Shown in pieces: positions 1 through 8,075 of a stretch of DNA of 64,000 nucleotides. The stretch is from an uncultured Prochlorococcus sp. (GTDB lineage Bacteria; Cyanobacteriota; Cyanobacteriia; PCC-6307; Cyanobiaceae). The stretch spans positions 1 to 64,000 of the forward strand of contig CACJNU010000002.1 of NCBI GenBank assembly GCA_902594875.1, written 5' to 3'. The notes under the pieces were generated by a model. The model was given only the letters and a program-made list of their open reading frames with translations. It ran no database searches and was not told the DNA's origin. Each line of letters opens with the position of its first letter. Within the stretch, counting starts at the first letter, position 1. The position numbers were made by a program, and so were the translations under genes.

Positions 1-715
1 CAATATCTGGGCAATTTTCTTCTGTAATTAACTTGGCTCCATGAAAGATATTCATTGGTAATTTAAGTACATCTACATATGGAAAACCAATTTGGAGTGT
101 TGGGTTAGCTGGAAATAATTTATAAATAATTTCTAATGATGTATGCAATGCAGACATTCCAGATGAAGTTAAGTGAATATCATTAGAGTTAATTTTTGTA
201 GATTTAGAAATTCTATTTTTTATTCTTTGAGAACATTCATTTACGTAAGATTTCGGAGGGCGATCTTCAAGGCCGAGTTCTATAGCAGCAGCTCTTGAAG
301 ATATACCAAGACCAGTATGTTGCCAAAAATATTTTGCATAAATACTTCCTTCTTTTTCAGTTATTAAGAAAGCTAAATTATCTCTTTTTTCTATTAATGA
401 GAATTGTTCAGAAGTATTTCTATCAATGTATTTTTTTGCTTTAAAAGCTATGCTTTCATTCGGATATGGCCAGATACTTTTATTGCTGCAGTAATTCTCC
501 TTTTTTACTTTTTCGCATAACCTTTTCACGATGGGGTTTAGCCCAAACCTTGGGTAAATGGACTTCAATAAATTCATGCATTCTTGATTTTTTTCCTCGT
601 AATTTATTACATCATTCCAAGTTGGTAAAGCTACAGAAACGGCATGAATACTATCAGGGATTGCATATCCCAACTCTAAATTTTTCCATATAGGGTTTTT
701 AAGTAAATCTCTCAA
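1..715 (-). CDS. Cystathionine gamma-synthase, long form, PLP-dependent (3' end off window)
   Basis: Only the first 238 codons are in the window; the gene continues past base 1. The PLP-fold core motif of the Cys/Met metabolism family, SSGMSA, is visible but lies at about residue 184, some 100 residues later than in ordinary MetB. The extra N-terminal part contains IPDSIHAVSVALPTW, a YEE and YPRFG, which resemble the fungal-type long cystathionine gamma-synthases (Str2/Met-7) as I remember them. The role would be gamma-replacement of an activated homoserine with cysteine in methionine synthesis. The start is a TTG three bases after the stop of the preceding PLP enzyme, so the two are probably one transcript. 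No ATG lies nearby upstream. The family is secure; the exact reaction is inferred. Confidence 0.8.
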   Translation of the reverse strand, partial: MRDLLKNPIWKNLELGYAIPDSIHAVSVALPTWNDVINYEEKNQECMNLLKSIYPRFGLNPIVKRLCEKVKKENYCSNKSIWPYPNESIAFKAKKYIDRNTSEQFSLIEKRDNLAFLITEKEGSIYAKYFWQHTGLGISSRAAAIELGLEDRPPKSYVNECSQRIKNRISKSTKINSNDIHLTSSGMSALHTSLEIIYKLFPANPTLQIGFPYVDVLKLPMNIFHGAKLITEENCPDI

Positions 716-718
716 TTT

Positions 719-1882
719 TCAGAATTTATTCAAAGCAAATAAAATGTCTGAGATTAAATCGTTTGTATCCTCACATCCAATTGATAATCTGACAAGAGCA
801 TCATCTATCCCTAGAAGATTTTTTGTTTTTTCATCAACAGAGGCATGAGTCATTGTTGCTGGGTGACAAATTAAACTTTCAACTCCTCCAAGGCTTTCTG
901 CTAGCGAGAAATATTTGAGAGATTTGCAAAATTTAAAAGTATCTTCCTTATTTAAATTTAATTTTAGGGTGATCATCGAACCTCCATATCTCATTTGCGA
1001 TTTTGCTAAATTAAATTGTGGATGTTTTTGATTAAAAGGATAAATTACTTTAATAATTATTTTATGATTCTCTAATTCTTCAGAAATTAATTTTGCACTT
1101 TGCGTTTGTTGTTCGATTCTTAAAGGAAGAGTTTTTACTCCTCTCGTAATGAGCCAACTATCAAAAGGAGATGGTTGAAGCCCTAGAGCTTTTTGAGAGA
1201 AAAGCATCTTAGTATTCCATGCCTCATTATTTGTAAGTACTGCTCCACCAAGAGCATCACTATGTCCATTAATGAATTTTGTTGTGCTTACGAGTGATAG
1301 TGTTGCACCAAGATCTAATGGTTTTTGAATTAGTGCCGTAGAAAAGGTATTGTCTACAACTACTGGGATTTGTAGTTTATTCGCTTCATCACAAATCGCC
1401 TTAATATCAAGTACCTTCAAAAGTGGATTAGTTGGACTTTCTAGCCATATCAAGGTTGGCTCGAAGTTTGAAATCTTTTTGATATTATTTTCGTTTGTAA
1501 AATCTGTGTATAAAACTTCTAGTCCAAATTTCTTGAAAACTTTTTCGAACATCCTCACTGTACAACCATAGAGATTTGACTCGCAGAGTATCTTATCACC
1601 AGATTTTAGTGTTGATGAAATTGCAGTTACCGCGCTAATTCCAGATCCAAAAACTGTACAATATTTAGAATCTTCTATTGATTTAAGGACGCTTTCTAGA
1701 ATTCTAAAGTTTGGATTACCTGATCTTGTGTAGTCGAAATTATCTTTATTTCCATGTTTGAAAGTAGATGTAGAAAAAATAGGTGGCATAACGCATCCAC
1801 TTTCTTCAGCAAATGTTTCCTCATGGTGAATTGATAAGGTCTTAAAACCTGGCTTTTTTATATTATTTTCCTTATTTCCCAT
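719..1882 (-). CDS. metB: Trans-sulfuration PLP enzyme (cystathionine gamma-synthase/lyase family)
   Basis: This is a 387-aa Cys/Met-metabolism PLP enzyme of normal family length. Visible features are YTRSGNPN at 51-58, the phosphate-contacting region GSGISA near 79-84, D177 in VVDNTFSTAL that would hold the pyridine nitrogen, and the Schiff-base lysine K202 in STTKFINGHSD. Family members make or cleave cystathionine, linking cysteine and homocysteine. Whether this copy is a gamma-synthase, a beta-lyase or a gamma-lyase cannot be settled from sequence alone. It sits directly ahead of the long-form synthase, so the pair could supply consecutive steps (synthase then lyase) of methionine synthesis. 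That division of labour is an inference. Confidence 0.88.
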   Translation of the reverse strand: MGNKENNIKKPGFKTLSIHHEETFAEESGCVMPPIFSTSTFKHGNKDNFDYTRSGNPNFRILESVLKSIEDSKYCTVFGSGISAVTAISSTLKSGDKILCESNLYGCTVRMFEKVFKKFGLEVLYTDFTNENNIKKISNFEPTLIWLESPTNPLLKVLDIKAICDEANKLQIPVVVDNTFSTALIQKPLDLGATLSLVSTTKFINGHSDALGGAVLTNNEAWNTKMLFSQKALGLQPSPFDSWLITRGVKTLPLRIEQQTQSAKLISEELENHKIIIKVIYPFNQKHPQFNLAKSQMRYGGSMITLKLNLNKEDTFKFCKSLKYFSLAESLGGVESLICHPATMTHASVDEKTKNLLGIDDALVRLSIGCEDTNDLISDILFALNKF

Positions 1883-1906
1883 TATTTTTAAAAATAAGAA
1901 TTAAAT

Positions 1907-1938
1907 TAAATCTCTCATTTTTTTTAATGAGAGATTTA
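1907..1938 (-). terminator. Intrinsic-type hairpin after rpsD
   Basis: A perfect 13-bp inverted repeat (1907-1919 with 1926-1938) encloses a 6-nt loop. It lies 22 bases after the rpsD stop and before the metB start. On the minus strand the tail is only TAATTTAATT rather than a clean T run, so it may terminate weakly or protect the rpsD 3' end. It is one of the strongest stems in the window. Confidence 0.65.
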
Positions 1939-1960
1939 ACAATCCAAAGAATAAGTAATA

Positions 1961-2569
1961 TTAAACTTTTCTTGAATAATATTCAACAACTAGTAGTTCG
2001 TTTATTTCAAGAGCCACCCATTCTCTATCGCATTTTCCAGTTATTTTCCCCGTTAATTTAGGCTTGTCTAAATCAAGATGAGGTGGGACATTTGCTAAAC
2101 CAGGGAATTCTATATTACCTTCTACAAGTTTTTTGCTTGCTTTGTTTTCTTTAATTCCGATTACATCGCCTGATTTGCATTGATAACCAGCAATATCAAG
2201 AACCTTTCCATTAACGGTTACATGGCCATGATTTACTAATTGTCTTGAGCCTGGAATGGTACCTCCAAAACCTAATCTAAAACAAACATTATCAAGTCTG
2301 TTTTCTAAGAGTCTTAGCAGGTTAGTACCTGTAGATCCTTCTTGAGCTCTAGCTTTTTTCACATAACGTACTAGTTGTTTTTCAGAAACTCCATAATTAA
2401 ACCTAAGTTTCTGCTTTTCTTCTAGACGAATTGCATATTCTGATCGCTTGCGACGGGCTTGGCCGTGCTGACCTGGAGGATTAGACTTCTTTGAAGCTTT
2501 CCTGGTGAGACCTGGTAGTTCTCCCAAGCGACGCGTAACCCTTAATCTGGGGCCGCGGTATCTTGACAT
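1961..2569 (-). CDS. rpsD: 30S ribosomal protein S4
   Basis: This 202-aa protein is bacterial S4, which binds the 5' domain of 16S rRNA early in 30S assembly. The N-terminus [18 protein letters not shown] and the S4 RNA-binding domain from about residue 92 ([10 protein letters not shown], then the [10 protein letters not shown] stretch) are typical, as is the C-terminus ending VVEYYSRKV. The length matches cyanobacterial S4. It is monocistronic in appearance: a hairpin follows it, and yidD is divergent across about 95 bases. S4 autoregulation occurs in other bacteria, but no clear leader element is visible here. Confidence 0.98.
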   Translation of the reverse strand: MSRYRGPRLRVTRRLGELPGLTRKASKKSNPPGQHGQARRKRSEYAIRLEEKQKLRFNYGVSEKQLVRYVKKARAQEGSTGTNLLRLLENRLDNVCFRLGFGGTIPGSRQLVNHGHVTVNGKVLDIAGYQCKSGDVIGIKENKASKKLVEGNIEFPGLANVPPHLDLDKPKLTGKITGKCDREWVALEINELLVVEYYSRKV

Positions 2570-2664
2570 AATTTTAAATTAAATAGAAAATTGCAATAAA
2601 TTGGATAATTGATTAAATTCAATTAAACTAATTACTACTGGAAATATTATTTTACATCATTAAA

Positions 2665-2901
2665 GTGTTCAAAACTATTAATAAATCAATTACTTCTATA
2701 CTTCTTTTTATGATTTCGTTTTATCAAAAGTGGTTTTCTCCTTTTTTTGGACCAAGATGTAGATTTATTCCAAGTTGCAGCTCTTATGGATATGAGGCAA
2801 TTACTAGACATGGTCCTTGGAAGGGAGGGTGGTTAACTTTAAAAAGATTAAGCAGATGTCATCCTTTAACTCCCTGTGGATGTGACCCTGTGCCTGACTA
2901 A
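2665..2901 (+). CDS. yidD: Membrane protein insertion efficiency factor YidD
   Basis: A 78-aa protein with the YidD signature [16 protein letters not shown] and a second cysteine-containing segment, [13 protein letters not shown]. YidD is a small amphipathic inner-membrane-associated protein that helps YidC-dependent insertion of membrane proteins. The start is GTG; the family N-terminus begins a few residues before the hydrophobic stretch [16 protein letters not shown], which supports this start. A glutaredoxin-like gene follows after 4 bases and murE after that, so the three probably form an operon. Confidence 0.95.
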   Translation: MFKTINKSITSILLFMISFYQKWFSPFFGPRCRFIPSCSSYGYEAITRHGPWKGGWLTLKRLSRCHPLTPCGCDPVPD

Positions 2902-2905
2902 ATGA

Positions 2906-3208
2906 ATGAAAATATTTATTTTTGTTAGGCAGGGTTGTTGCCTTTGTGATTCATTAAAAAACAAACTGGCAAAAATAAATCTTAATGAGTTATTCCCTAA
3001 TCTAGAGGAGCTTAAAGAAATTGATATTGATAGGGTCGATTTATATAAAGATAAATATAAAAAATATGATTATGAAGTACCTGTTATTGCTGTTGAAGGA
3101 ATTAGGTCCGAGGAGATTATAGAATTGCCTCGCATTTCTCCAAGATTAAAAGATGATCAATTAAAGAATTGGTTTCAAAAAAATATTACTACCATTATGG
3201 AGAAATAA
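2906..3208 (+). CDS. Glutaredoxin-like (DUF836-type) thiol protein
   Basis: A 100-aa protein opening with a thioredoxin-fold first strand and a CCLC active site (RQGCCLCDSLKNKL), followed by a short helix and DIDRVDLYKDKY. A cis-proline-like segment YEVPVIAV then matches the glutaredoxin-like DUF836 layout. It probably acts in thiol-disulfide exchange in the cytoplasm, but its partner is unknown. The gene lies four bases after yidD and ends 8 bases before the chosen murE start, so co-transcription is likely. Confidence 0.8.
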   Translation: MKIFIFVRQGCCLCDSLKNKLAKINLNELFPNLEELKEIDIDRVDLYKDKYKKYDYEVPVIAVEGIRSEEIIELPRISPRLKDDQLKNWFQKNITTIMEK

Positions 3209-3216
3209 TTTTTCAT

Positions 3217-4752
3217 ATGAGATCTATAAGATTACATAAACTTTTAGATTTGGTAGGAATTATTCCTTCATTAGATTTAATAGATCATGAAATAAATAAT
3301 ATTTCTTTTAACTCTAAAGAAGTACAAAAAGGAACTTTATTTTTAGGTATGCCTGGTTTAAATGTTGATGGAGGAAAATATTGTATTGAGGCAATTGAAA
3401 ATGGTGCAGAGGCTGCCATTATTGGGTCTGCTGCAAAAGAGAAAATTGGCTTTATTGATCGAGAAAGGATTTTAATTATTGAGGATAATTTAGATTATAT
3501 TTTTGGTCAAATAGTCGCTGAGTTTTGGAATAGGCCTTCAAGAAAACTTAAACTTATTGGTGTTACAGGTACAAATGGAAAAACGACAATTACTTTTTTA
3601 TTGGAATATCTTTTAAAAAAATTAGGGAAAAAGACTGCATTATTTGGGACCTTGGTCAATAGATGGCCTGGCTTTTCAGAAGTGGCTCTTCACACAACTG
3701 ATTTCGCTGATAAACTCCAAAAGAAATTAAATGCTGCTGTTGAGGCAGAATCTGAATTCGCGATATTAGAGGTAAGTTCTCATTCTATTGCTCAAAATAG
3801 GATATCAGGATGCGAATTTGAGGCGGCTATTTTTACTAATTTAACTCAAGATCATCTTGATTATCACTCAGATATGGAATCATATTTTCAAACAAAAAGA
3901 AAATTATTTTTCCCACCTTACTTAAAAGAAAAAGATGGGATTTGTGTATTAAATCATGATGACCATTGGATATCTAAATTATCATCTGATCTTGAAAAAA
4001 GATCTTTATTAGTCTCTACAAAGATTACTGAAAGTGAATTTAAAAATGATGATTTTTTTTTCGTAACAGATAAAAAATTTACTCAAAGTGGTTCCTCCTG
4101 TATGTTTCATACACCTAGGGAAAAAATTAAACTTTTTGTTCCACTTGTCGGTGAATTTAATTTAATGAATGCGATTCAAGCAATAACAATTTTGTATAAA
4201 CTTAATTTTTCTTTAAAAGATCTATCAAAATTAATACAATCTTTCCCTGGTGCTCCTGGGAGAATGGAGAAAATACAAATTGATAATAATGACGTTTCAA
4301 AATCTCTTCCAACGGTAATTGTTGATTATGCCCACACTCCTGATGGATTAAAAAAAGTTTTGCAATCAATTAAAAAACTTTGTGAAGGTAAGCTAATAAC
4401 TGTTTTTGGCTGTGGCGGAGATCGTGATCGTAGTAAAAGGCCTTTAATGGGATCAATAGCTGAAGAGTTGTCTGATCAACTTTTTATAACTTCAGATAAT
4501 CCAAGATCAGAAGAACCAGAAAAGATAGTAAATGATATTTTGATGGGTGTAAAAAAAAGAGAAAAAATAACAATTGAAATTGATAGATTTAAAGCAATAG
4601 ATGAAGCTATTAAATTTGCCAATAAAAAAGATATTGTTTTAATTGCAGGAAAAGGACATGAAGACTACCAAATTCTCAATGATAAAGTTATCAATTTTGA
4701 TGATAGAAAAATAGCTTATAAATTATTAAAAGAAAAAAATAAATCTCAATAA
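3217..4752 (+). CDS. murE: UDP-N-acetylmuramoyl-tripeptide synthetase MurE
   Basis: MurE adds the third stem-peptide residue to UDP-MurNAc-L-Ala-D-Glu in the cytoplasm. The Mur-ligase ATP-binding loop GVTGTNGKTT lies near residues 115-124, followed by HTTDFAD and the SSHSI region. The DNPR motif that normally marks meso-diaminopimelate specificity is near 427-430. The frame is open further upstream into the glutaredoxin-like gene, but ATG at 3217 gives a 511-aa protein whose N-terminus RSIRLHKLLDLVGI fits the family and removes the overlap, so I chose it. Confidence 0.95.
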   Translation: MRSIRLHKLLDLVGIIPSLDLIDHEINNISFNSKEVQKGTLFLGMPGLNVDGGKYCIEAIENGAEAAIIGSAAKEKIGFIDRERILIIEDNLDYIFGQIVAEFWNRPSRKLKLIGVTGTNGKTTITFLLEYLLKKLGKKTALFGTLVNRWPGFSEVALHTTDFADKLQKKLNAAVEAESEFAILEVSSHSIAQNRISGCEFEAAIFTNLTQDHLDYHSDMESYFQTKRKLFFPPYLKEKDGICVLNHDDHWISKLSSDLEKRSLLVSTKITESEFKNDDFFFVTDKKFTQSGSSCMFHTPREKIKLFVPLVGEFNLMNAIQAITILYKLNFSLKDLSKLIQSFPGAPGRMEKIQIDNNDVSKSLPTVIVDYAHTPDGLKKVLQSIKKLCEGKLITVFGCGGDRDRSKRPLMGSIAEELSDQLFITSDNPRSEEPEKIVNDILMGVKKREKITIEIDRFKAIDEAIKFANKKDIVLIAGKGHEDYQILNDKVINFDDRKIAYKLLKEKNKSQ

Positions 4753-4833
4753 AATTTCCTAATCAAATAAGAAAGATCTTTACGCAAATCACAAGAAAAG
4801 TTTCTTAGAATAAATGAAGTTATTTTTAATAAA

Positions 4834-5538
4834 ATGAAAGGCTTAGCCTTAGTTGTTGGCGCAGGTGGAATTGGAACACAACTAGCTAAAGATCTGAATG
4901 AAAGTGAAAAAGATTTAGATGTTGTTTTGTGTGGAAGAAAAAGTGAATTTAATCCTTTTTGGGAATTAGATATAGAGGATTCTCAATCCCTTTTGCAGTT
5001 AAAAAATAAAATATCAAATCATCCTTCAAAATTAAGGCTTGTTATTAATGCTACAGGTAGACTTCATAGTGATTCTTTTCAACCAGAAAAAAGATTACAA
5101 CATCTTGAAAAAAAAAATATGATGGAAAGTTTTTCAATAAATGCCTTTTCTCCTATTTTATTAGCTAAAGCGATTGAAGAATTTATACCAAAAGATTTTG
5201 ATTTTAATTTTGCAAGTATAAGTGCAAGAGTTGGTAGCATTGGAGATAATCAAACTGGAGGTTGGTATTCATATAGAGCTGCAAAATCTGCGCAAAATCA
5301 GTTTTTTAAATCTTTAAGTATTGAATGGGCTAGACGTTTCCCAAAGACTACTATTACATTGCTTCATCCAGGAACAGTAGATACTGATTTATCTAGACCT
5401 TTTCATAAATTTGTTCCAGAACATAAATTATTTACTAAAGAAAAATCATCCCAATTCTTGATCAATATTATTAAAAATCAATCACCAGAATCTACAGGAA
5501 AATTTATTGCATGGGACAACTCTGAGATACCTTGGTAA
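4834..5538 (+). CDS. Short-chain dehydrogenase/reductase (CsgA-like SDR)
   Basis: A 234-aa Rossmann oxidoreductase. The dinucleotide-binding GAGGIGTQLAKDL is at residues 9-21, the strand NATGRLHS replaces the usual NNAG, and the catalytic YRAAK (Tyr and Lys of YxxxK) lies around residues 147-151. Downstream HPGTVDTDLSRPF is the typical PG motif. It resembles the CsgA-like/sniffer SDRs found widely in cyanobacteria; the substrate is unknown. It stands alone, 80 bases after murE, and converges on the aminotransferase gene. Confidence 0.88.
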   Translation: MKGLALVVGAGGIGTQLAKDLNESEKDLDVVLCGRKSEFNPFWELDIEDSQSLLQLKNKISNHPSKLRLVINATGRLHSDSFQPEKRLQHLEKKNMMESFSINAFSPILLAKAIEEFIPKDFDFNFASISARVGSIGDNQTGGWYSYRAAKSAQNQFFKSLSIEWARRFPKTTITLLHPGTVDTDLSRPFHKFVPEHKLFTKEKSSQFLINIIKNQSPESTGKFIAWDNSEIPW

Positions 5539-5570
5539 ACTAAATTTTTTTATATCAATAGATCTTTAAG

Positions 5571-6740
5571 TCAATATTTTTTTATTTCTCTAGCAAGTAA
5601 ATCAATCTCATCTTCTGTAGTCATTTGATGTACGCATGCTCTAAACCATTTTGGATCTTCTAAAACTCTAATCCAAATTTTCTTTTCTCCAAGTTTCTTT
5701 ACAAATTTATCCTTATCTTTAATATTTTCGATATTAAAACTAACAATCCCATTTAAATATTTTTTTTCTAAAACTAATTCAACATCCTTTGATTGATTTA
5801 ATTCATCCCAAAGTTTTCCACTTAATTTTTTGATATTTTTGTTTTTTTCTTTTTCATGGCAGTCTTTATCCAATAGATCTAAAGAATTCCGGAGGCCAGA
5901 AAGTAAAGGAATACAAGAAGTAGCTATTTCAAATTTCCTGGCATCATCATGAAAAAGATTATCTGAAGGCTCATAAATGCCTTGTTCCTTTTTTAATGAT
6001 TTCCAACCAATTATTGTTGGATCTGTTTCATGTATAAATCTATCTGAAACATAAATGGCTCCAAGTCCTTCTGGTCCACATGCCCATTTATGAGAAGTTA
6101 TTGAATATAAATCAGAATAAAAAACTTCTTTTTCAATATTTATGTGCCCAAAGGTTTGAGCACCATCAACAATTAAATAAGAGTCTTCTCGATTATTTTT
6201 TAATTCTATAGAAATTTGTTTTAAAGGAATTTTATATCCAAAGTTCCATAAGATATGAGAAATAATTAGGATTTTAGTCTTACTATTTAGATTTTTCAAA
6301 ATCTCTAAAATTATATTTTCATCGTTAAGATTTTTAATTTTTTGGATTGGCAAAATTTTGAATATTAATTTATTTCTTCTACAAAATTCTCGACTTGCAG
6401 CCACTACTCCAGGATGTTCACAGTCACTTATTAACAACTCTTCTCCCTCTTCTACTTTTATTCCCCAAAAGGGCAAAATCATACCGGAAGAGATATTTTC
6501 GGTAAAAGCTACATTCTTTGAATTGACACCTAATTTTTGAGCAATGATTCTTTTTGTGGTCAATATTTCTTTGTAAATAAAAGGCCACATATCATTGGTA
6601 AATGGTCCTAAATCTTGAATAATTTCCCAAGTTTTAACTATTGCTTCTAGAGAAGATTTTGGTAACGGTCCTTGACCGCCATAGTTGAAATAATACTTAT
6701 TTTTTAATGCGGGTATTTGATCTCTTAGATTATTTCTCAT
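5571..6740 (-). CDS. Class V aminotransferase (NifS/CsdA-like fold)
   Basis: A 389-aa fold-type I PLP enzyme. The cofactor aspartate is in YLIVDGAQTFGHI and the Schiff-base lysine is in SITSHKWACGPEGLGAIYV, about residue 217. The ENISSGMILPFWG segment matches the phosphate-binding region. Relatives include cysteine desulfurases and isopenicillin-N-epimerase-like aminotransferases. The segment around residues 325-335 does not show the conserved catalytic Cys loop of IscS, so I do not call it a desulfurase. It is convergent with the SDR gene and lies 30 bases downstream of the methyltransferase gene on the same strand. Confidence 0.85.
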   Translation of the reverse strand: MRNNLRDQIPALKNKYYFNYGGQGPLPKSSLEAIVKTWEIIQDLGPFTNDMWPFIYKEILTTKRIIAQKLGVNSKNVAFTENISSGMILPFWGIKVEEGEELLISDCEHPGVVAASREFCRRNKLIFKILPIQKIKNLNDENIILEILKNLNSKTKILIISHILWNFGYKIPLKQISIELKNNREDSYLIVDGAQTFGHINIEKEVFYSDLYSITSHKWACGPEGLGAIYVSDRFIHETDPTIIGWKSLKKEQGIYEPSDNLFHDDARKFEIATSCIPLLSGLRNSLDLLDKDCHEKEKNKNIKKLSGKLWDELNQSKDVELVLEKKYLNGIVSFNIENIKDKDKFVKKLGEKKIWIRVLEDPKWFRACVHQMTTEDEIDLLAREIKKY

Positions 6741-6776
6741 GGAAATTATTATTATATTTTCAAATATTGAATTTTT

Positions 6777-7571
6777 TTAAATATTGCCAACTAAAGTTAC
6801 TGTTCTAAATTCAATATCCTCAATTACTTTCCAAGGTTCAGCACTCCTTTCTGCAAATTTTAAATTTTTAAATCCTAGTTCTTTAAAATCACTTATAAAG
6901 TCTGGCTCATACCATGCTCCACTAATACATCCTGTCCATAAATCATGATCATTTTGCAATCTTAAAGGAACTTTTTTGTTAGAGACGATATCGCTAATTG
7001 CAATTCTTCCATTATCGTTTAAAACTCTTTTTATATTTCTTAGAAGGTTATTTCTTGATTCTGGACTTACCAAGTTTAAAACGCAATTACTTAAAATAAC
7101 ATCAACTGATTTGTCGGCGATTAATGGATTTAAATCTTTATCTAATTCATCAAGTTTTTCAATTGAACCTTCTAGAAATTCTGTATTGTTGAAACCTATA
7201 TTTTTTGTAACTTCTTTAGAAGCTGATCTAGATAATGAAAGCATATCAGGATTCTGATCAACTCCAATAACTTTCCCTTCTTTCCCAACAATTTGGGCAC
7301 AAATAAAAGCATTTTTGCCGCTTCCACTTCCAAGATCTAAGACTATATCATTTTTTTGAACATATTTTGTTGGATCACCACATCCATAGTCTCTTTCTAT
7401 AACCTCTTGAGGAAGTGCTTCAAGTAAAACGGGATTAAACCCAACTGGTGTACAAAGACAACTTTCTTTTTCTAGTGCGGCTGAACCATATCTTTCTTGA
7501 ATCGCATCTTTATGATCGAATTGATTAGATGCTTTATTAGATGTGTTTGTATTACAGCAACTTTCAGACAT
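6777..7571 (-). CDS. SAM-dependent methyltransferase, arsenite-methyltransferase-like
   Basis: A 264-aa class I methyltransferase. SAM motif I is VLDLGSGSGKNAFICA, with the acidic GVDQN after it. Cysteine pairs occur in ESCCNT, SCLCTPVGF and YGCGDP; the last two are familiar from ArsM-like proteins that use thiols to bind As(III). The real substrate is unproven. I chose ATG at 7571 (MSESCCNT), because the longer frame upstream runs through the terminator of the preceding gene. It may be co-transcribed with the downstream aminotransferase. Confidence 0.82.
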   Translation of the reverse strand: MSESCCNTNTSNKASNQFDHKDAIQERYGSAALEKESCLCTPVGFNPVLLEALPQEVIERDYGCGDPTKYVQKNDIVLDLGSGSGKNAFICAQIVGKEGKVIGVDQNPDMLSLSRSASKEVTKNIGFNNTEFLEGSIEKLDELDKDLNPLIADKSVDVILSNCVLNLVSPESRNNLLRNIKRVLNDNGRIAISDIVSNKKVPLRLQNDHDLWTGCISGAWYEPDFISDFKELGFKNLKFAERSAEPWKVIEDIEFRTVTLVGNI

Positions 7572-7602
7572 ATTTTTAAAAGAACTCTTGATAAATATAA
7601 CC

Positions 7603-7632
7603 AAAAAAAAACCCCTGAAAAAGGGGCTTTTA
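7603..7632 (-). terminator. Rho-independent terminator of the DUF4278 gene
   Basis: On the minus strand four C's pair with four G's around a TTTTTCA loop, with an outer G-T and A-T extension, ending in a run of nine T's. It lies about 15 bases past the stop of the DUF4278 gene and before the methyltransferase start. This is the cleanest intrinsic terminator in the window and isolates the small gene as a monocistronic unit. Confidence 0.85.
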
Positions 7633-7647
7633 ATTTGTTTAATTAAA

Positions 7648-7821
7648 TTATTTAGTGTAATTAACACCTCTGTAATTTAATTCTGCTTTTTCATTACTTG
7701 AAGAAGCGTCATCCATTCTGTTGGTGTATACGTTTCTTCTGTAGGTAAGTTCAACAAGTTGCTTTTTAGCAGCTTCTTTGTTCTGAACGTAGTTTTTACC
7801 TCTGTAAGTTAAAGTAGTCAT
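7648..7821 (-). CDS. DUF4278 small protein with three TYRG repeats (PirA-domain family)
   Basis: A 57-aa protein made of three short repeats: LTYRGKNY (4-11), LTYRRNVY (25-32) and LNYRGVNY (48-55). This is the DUF4278 pattern. From memory, the Synechocystis PII-interacting protein PirA, which controls flux into arginine synthesis, carries this domain, so a role in nitrogen signalling is a reasonable guess but unproven. The frame is open upstream with ATGs at 7857 and 7845; I chose 7821 because the family starts M-x-x-LTYRG and the upstream codons fall inside the structured leader. It has its own promoter, leader and terminator. Confidence 0.82.
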   Translation of the reverse strand: MTTLTYRGKNYVQNKEAAKKQLVELTYRRNVYTNRMDDASSSNEKAELNYRGVNYTK

Positions 7822-7913
7822 GTTTCGATGTGACAACACGGCCATCCCCCGTTCCATGGTATGACTCGAACTGCGCCCTCAAATGAGGGTGAACGAAAAG
7901 TAGCGATTGCTAC
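7822..7913 (-). promoter_or_regulatory. Structured 5' leader, candidate Downstream-peptide/glutamine-II-like riboswitch
   Basis: This roughly 92-nt leader, clearly richer in GC than its surroundings, precedes the DUF4278 gene. Reading the minus strand, a GTAGC/GCTAC hairpin (7913-7900) comes first. Then CGTTC (7895-7891) can pair with GAACG (7854-7850), enclosing a perfect 5-bp CCCTC/GAGGG hairpin with an ATTT loop (7889-7876). A G-rich AACGGGGGATGG follows just ahead of the gene. The CGTTCACCC opening, inner hairpin, late GGAACGG segment and short downstream ORF resemble the Downstream-peptide (glutamine-II) RNA class described from marine picocyanobacteria. That match is from memory and has not been tested with a covariance model. 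Confidence 0.5.
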
Positions 7914-7919
7914 AAAATT

Positions 7920-7949
7920 ATTATAAGCCTATTTTCCTAGGTATGTCTA
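7920..7949 (-). promoter_or_regulatory. Sigma70-type promoter of the DUF4278 gene
   Basis: On the minus strand a perfect -10 TATAAT (7925-7920) follows TAGACA (7949-7944), which matches 5 of 6 bases of the -35 consensus, with an 18-bp spacer. This predicts a start near 7913, exactly at the base of the first hairpin of the leader. I see no GTA-N8-TAC NtcA site in front of it. Confidence 0.65.
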
Positions 7950-8075
7950 GCTTTTACAAATAGAAACGAAGTTTTAATGTTTTTTTAATTATTATCTTAG
8001 GTAAATTTTTTTATAAATAGTCTCTAAAAAGGATTATGTTTATATTTGGTTTAATCTTCATTTAACTATTTATTT

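Noticed and set aside
466-693. 75-codon plus-strand frame
   Set aside because: Antisense shadow of the window-edge PLP enzyme, whose frame is continuous through it.
3169-3216. Upstream extension of murE into the glutaredoxin-like gene
   Set aside because: The extra 16 residues (MVSKKYYYHYG...) are unlike MurE N-termini and overlap the previous gene; ATG 3217 fits.
7850-7900. T-arm-like GCAGTTCGAGTC segment on the minus strand, possible tRNA
   Set aside because: No acceptor stem, D arm or anticodon stem can be drawn around it; it fits better as part of the leader.
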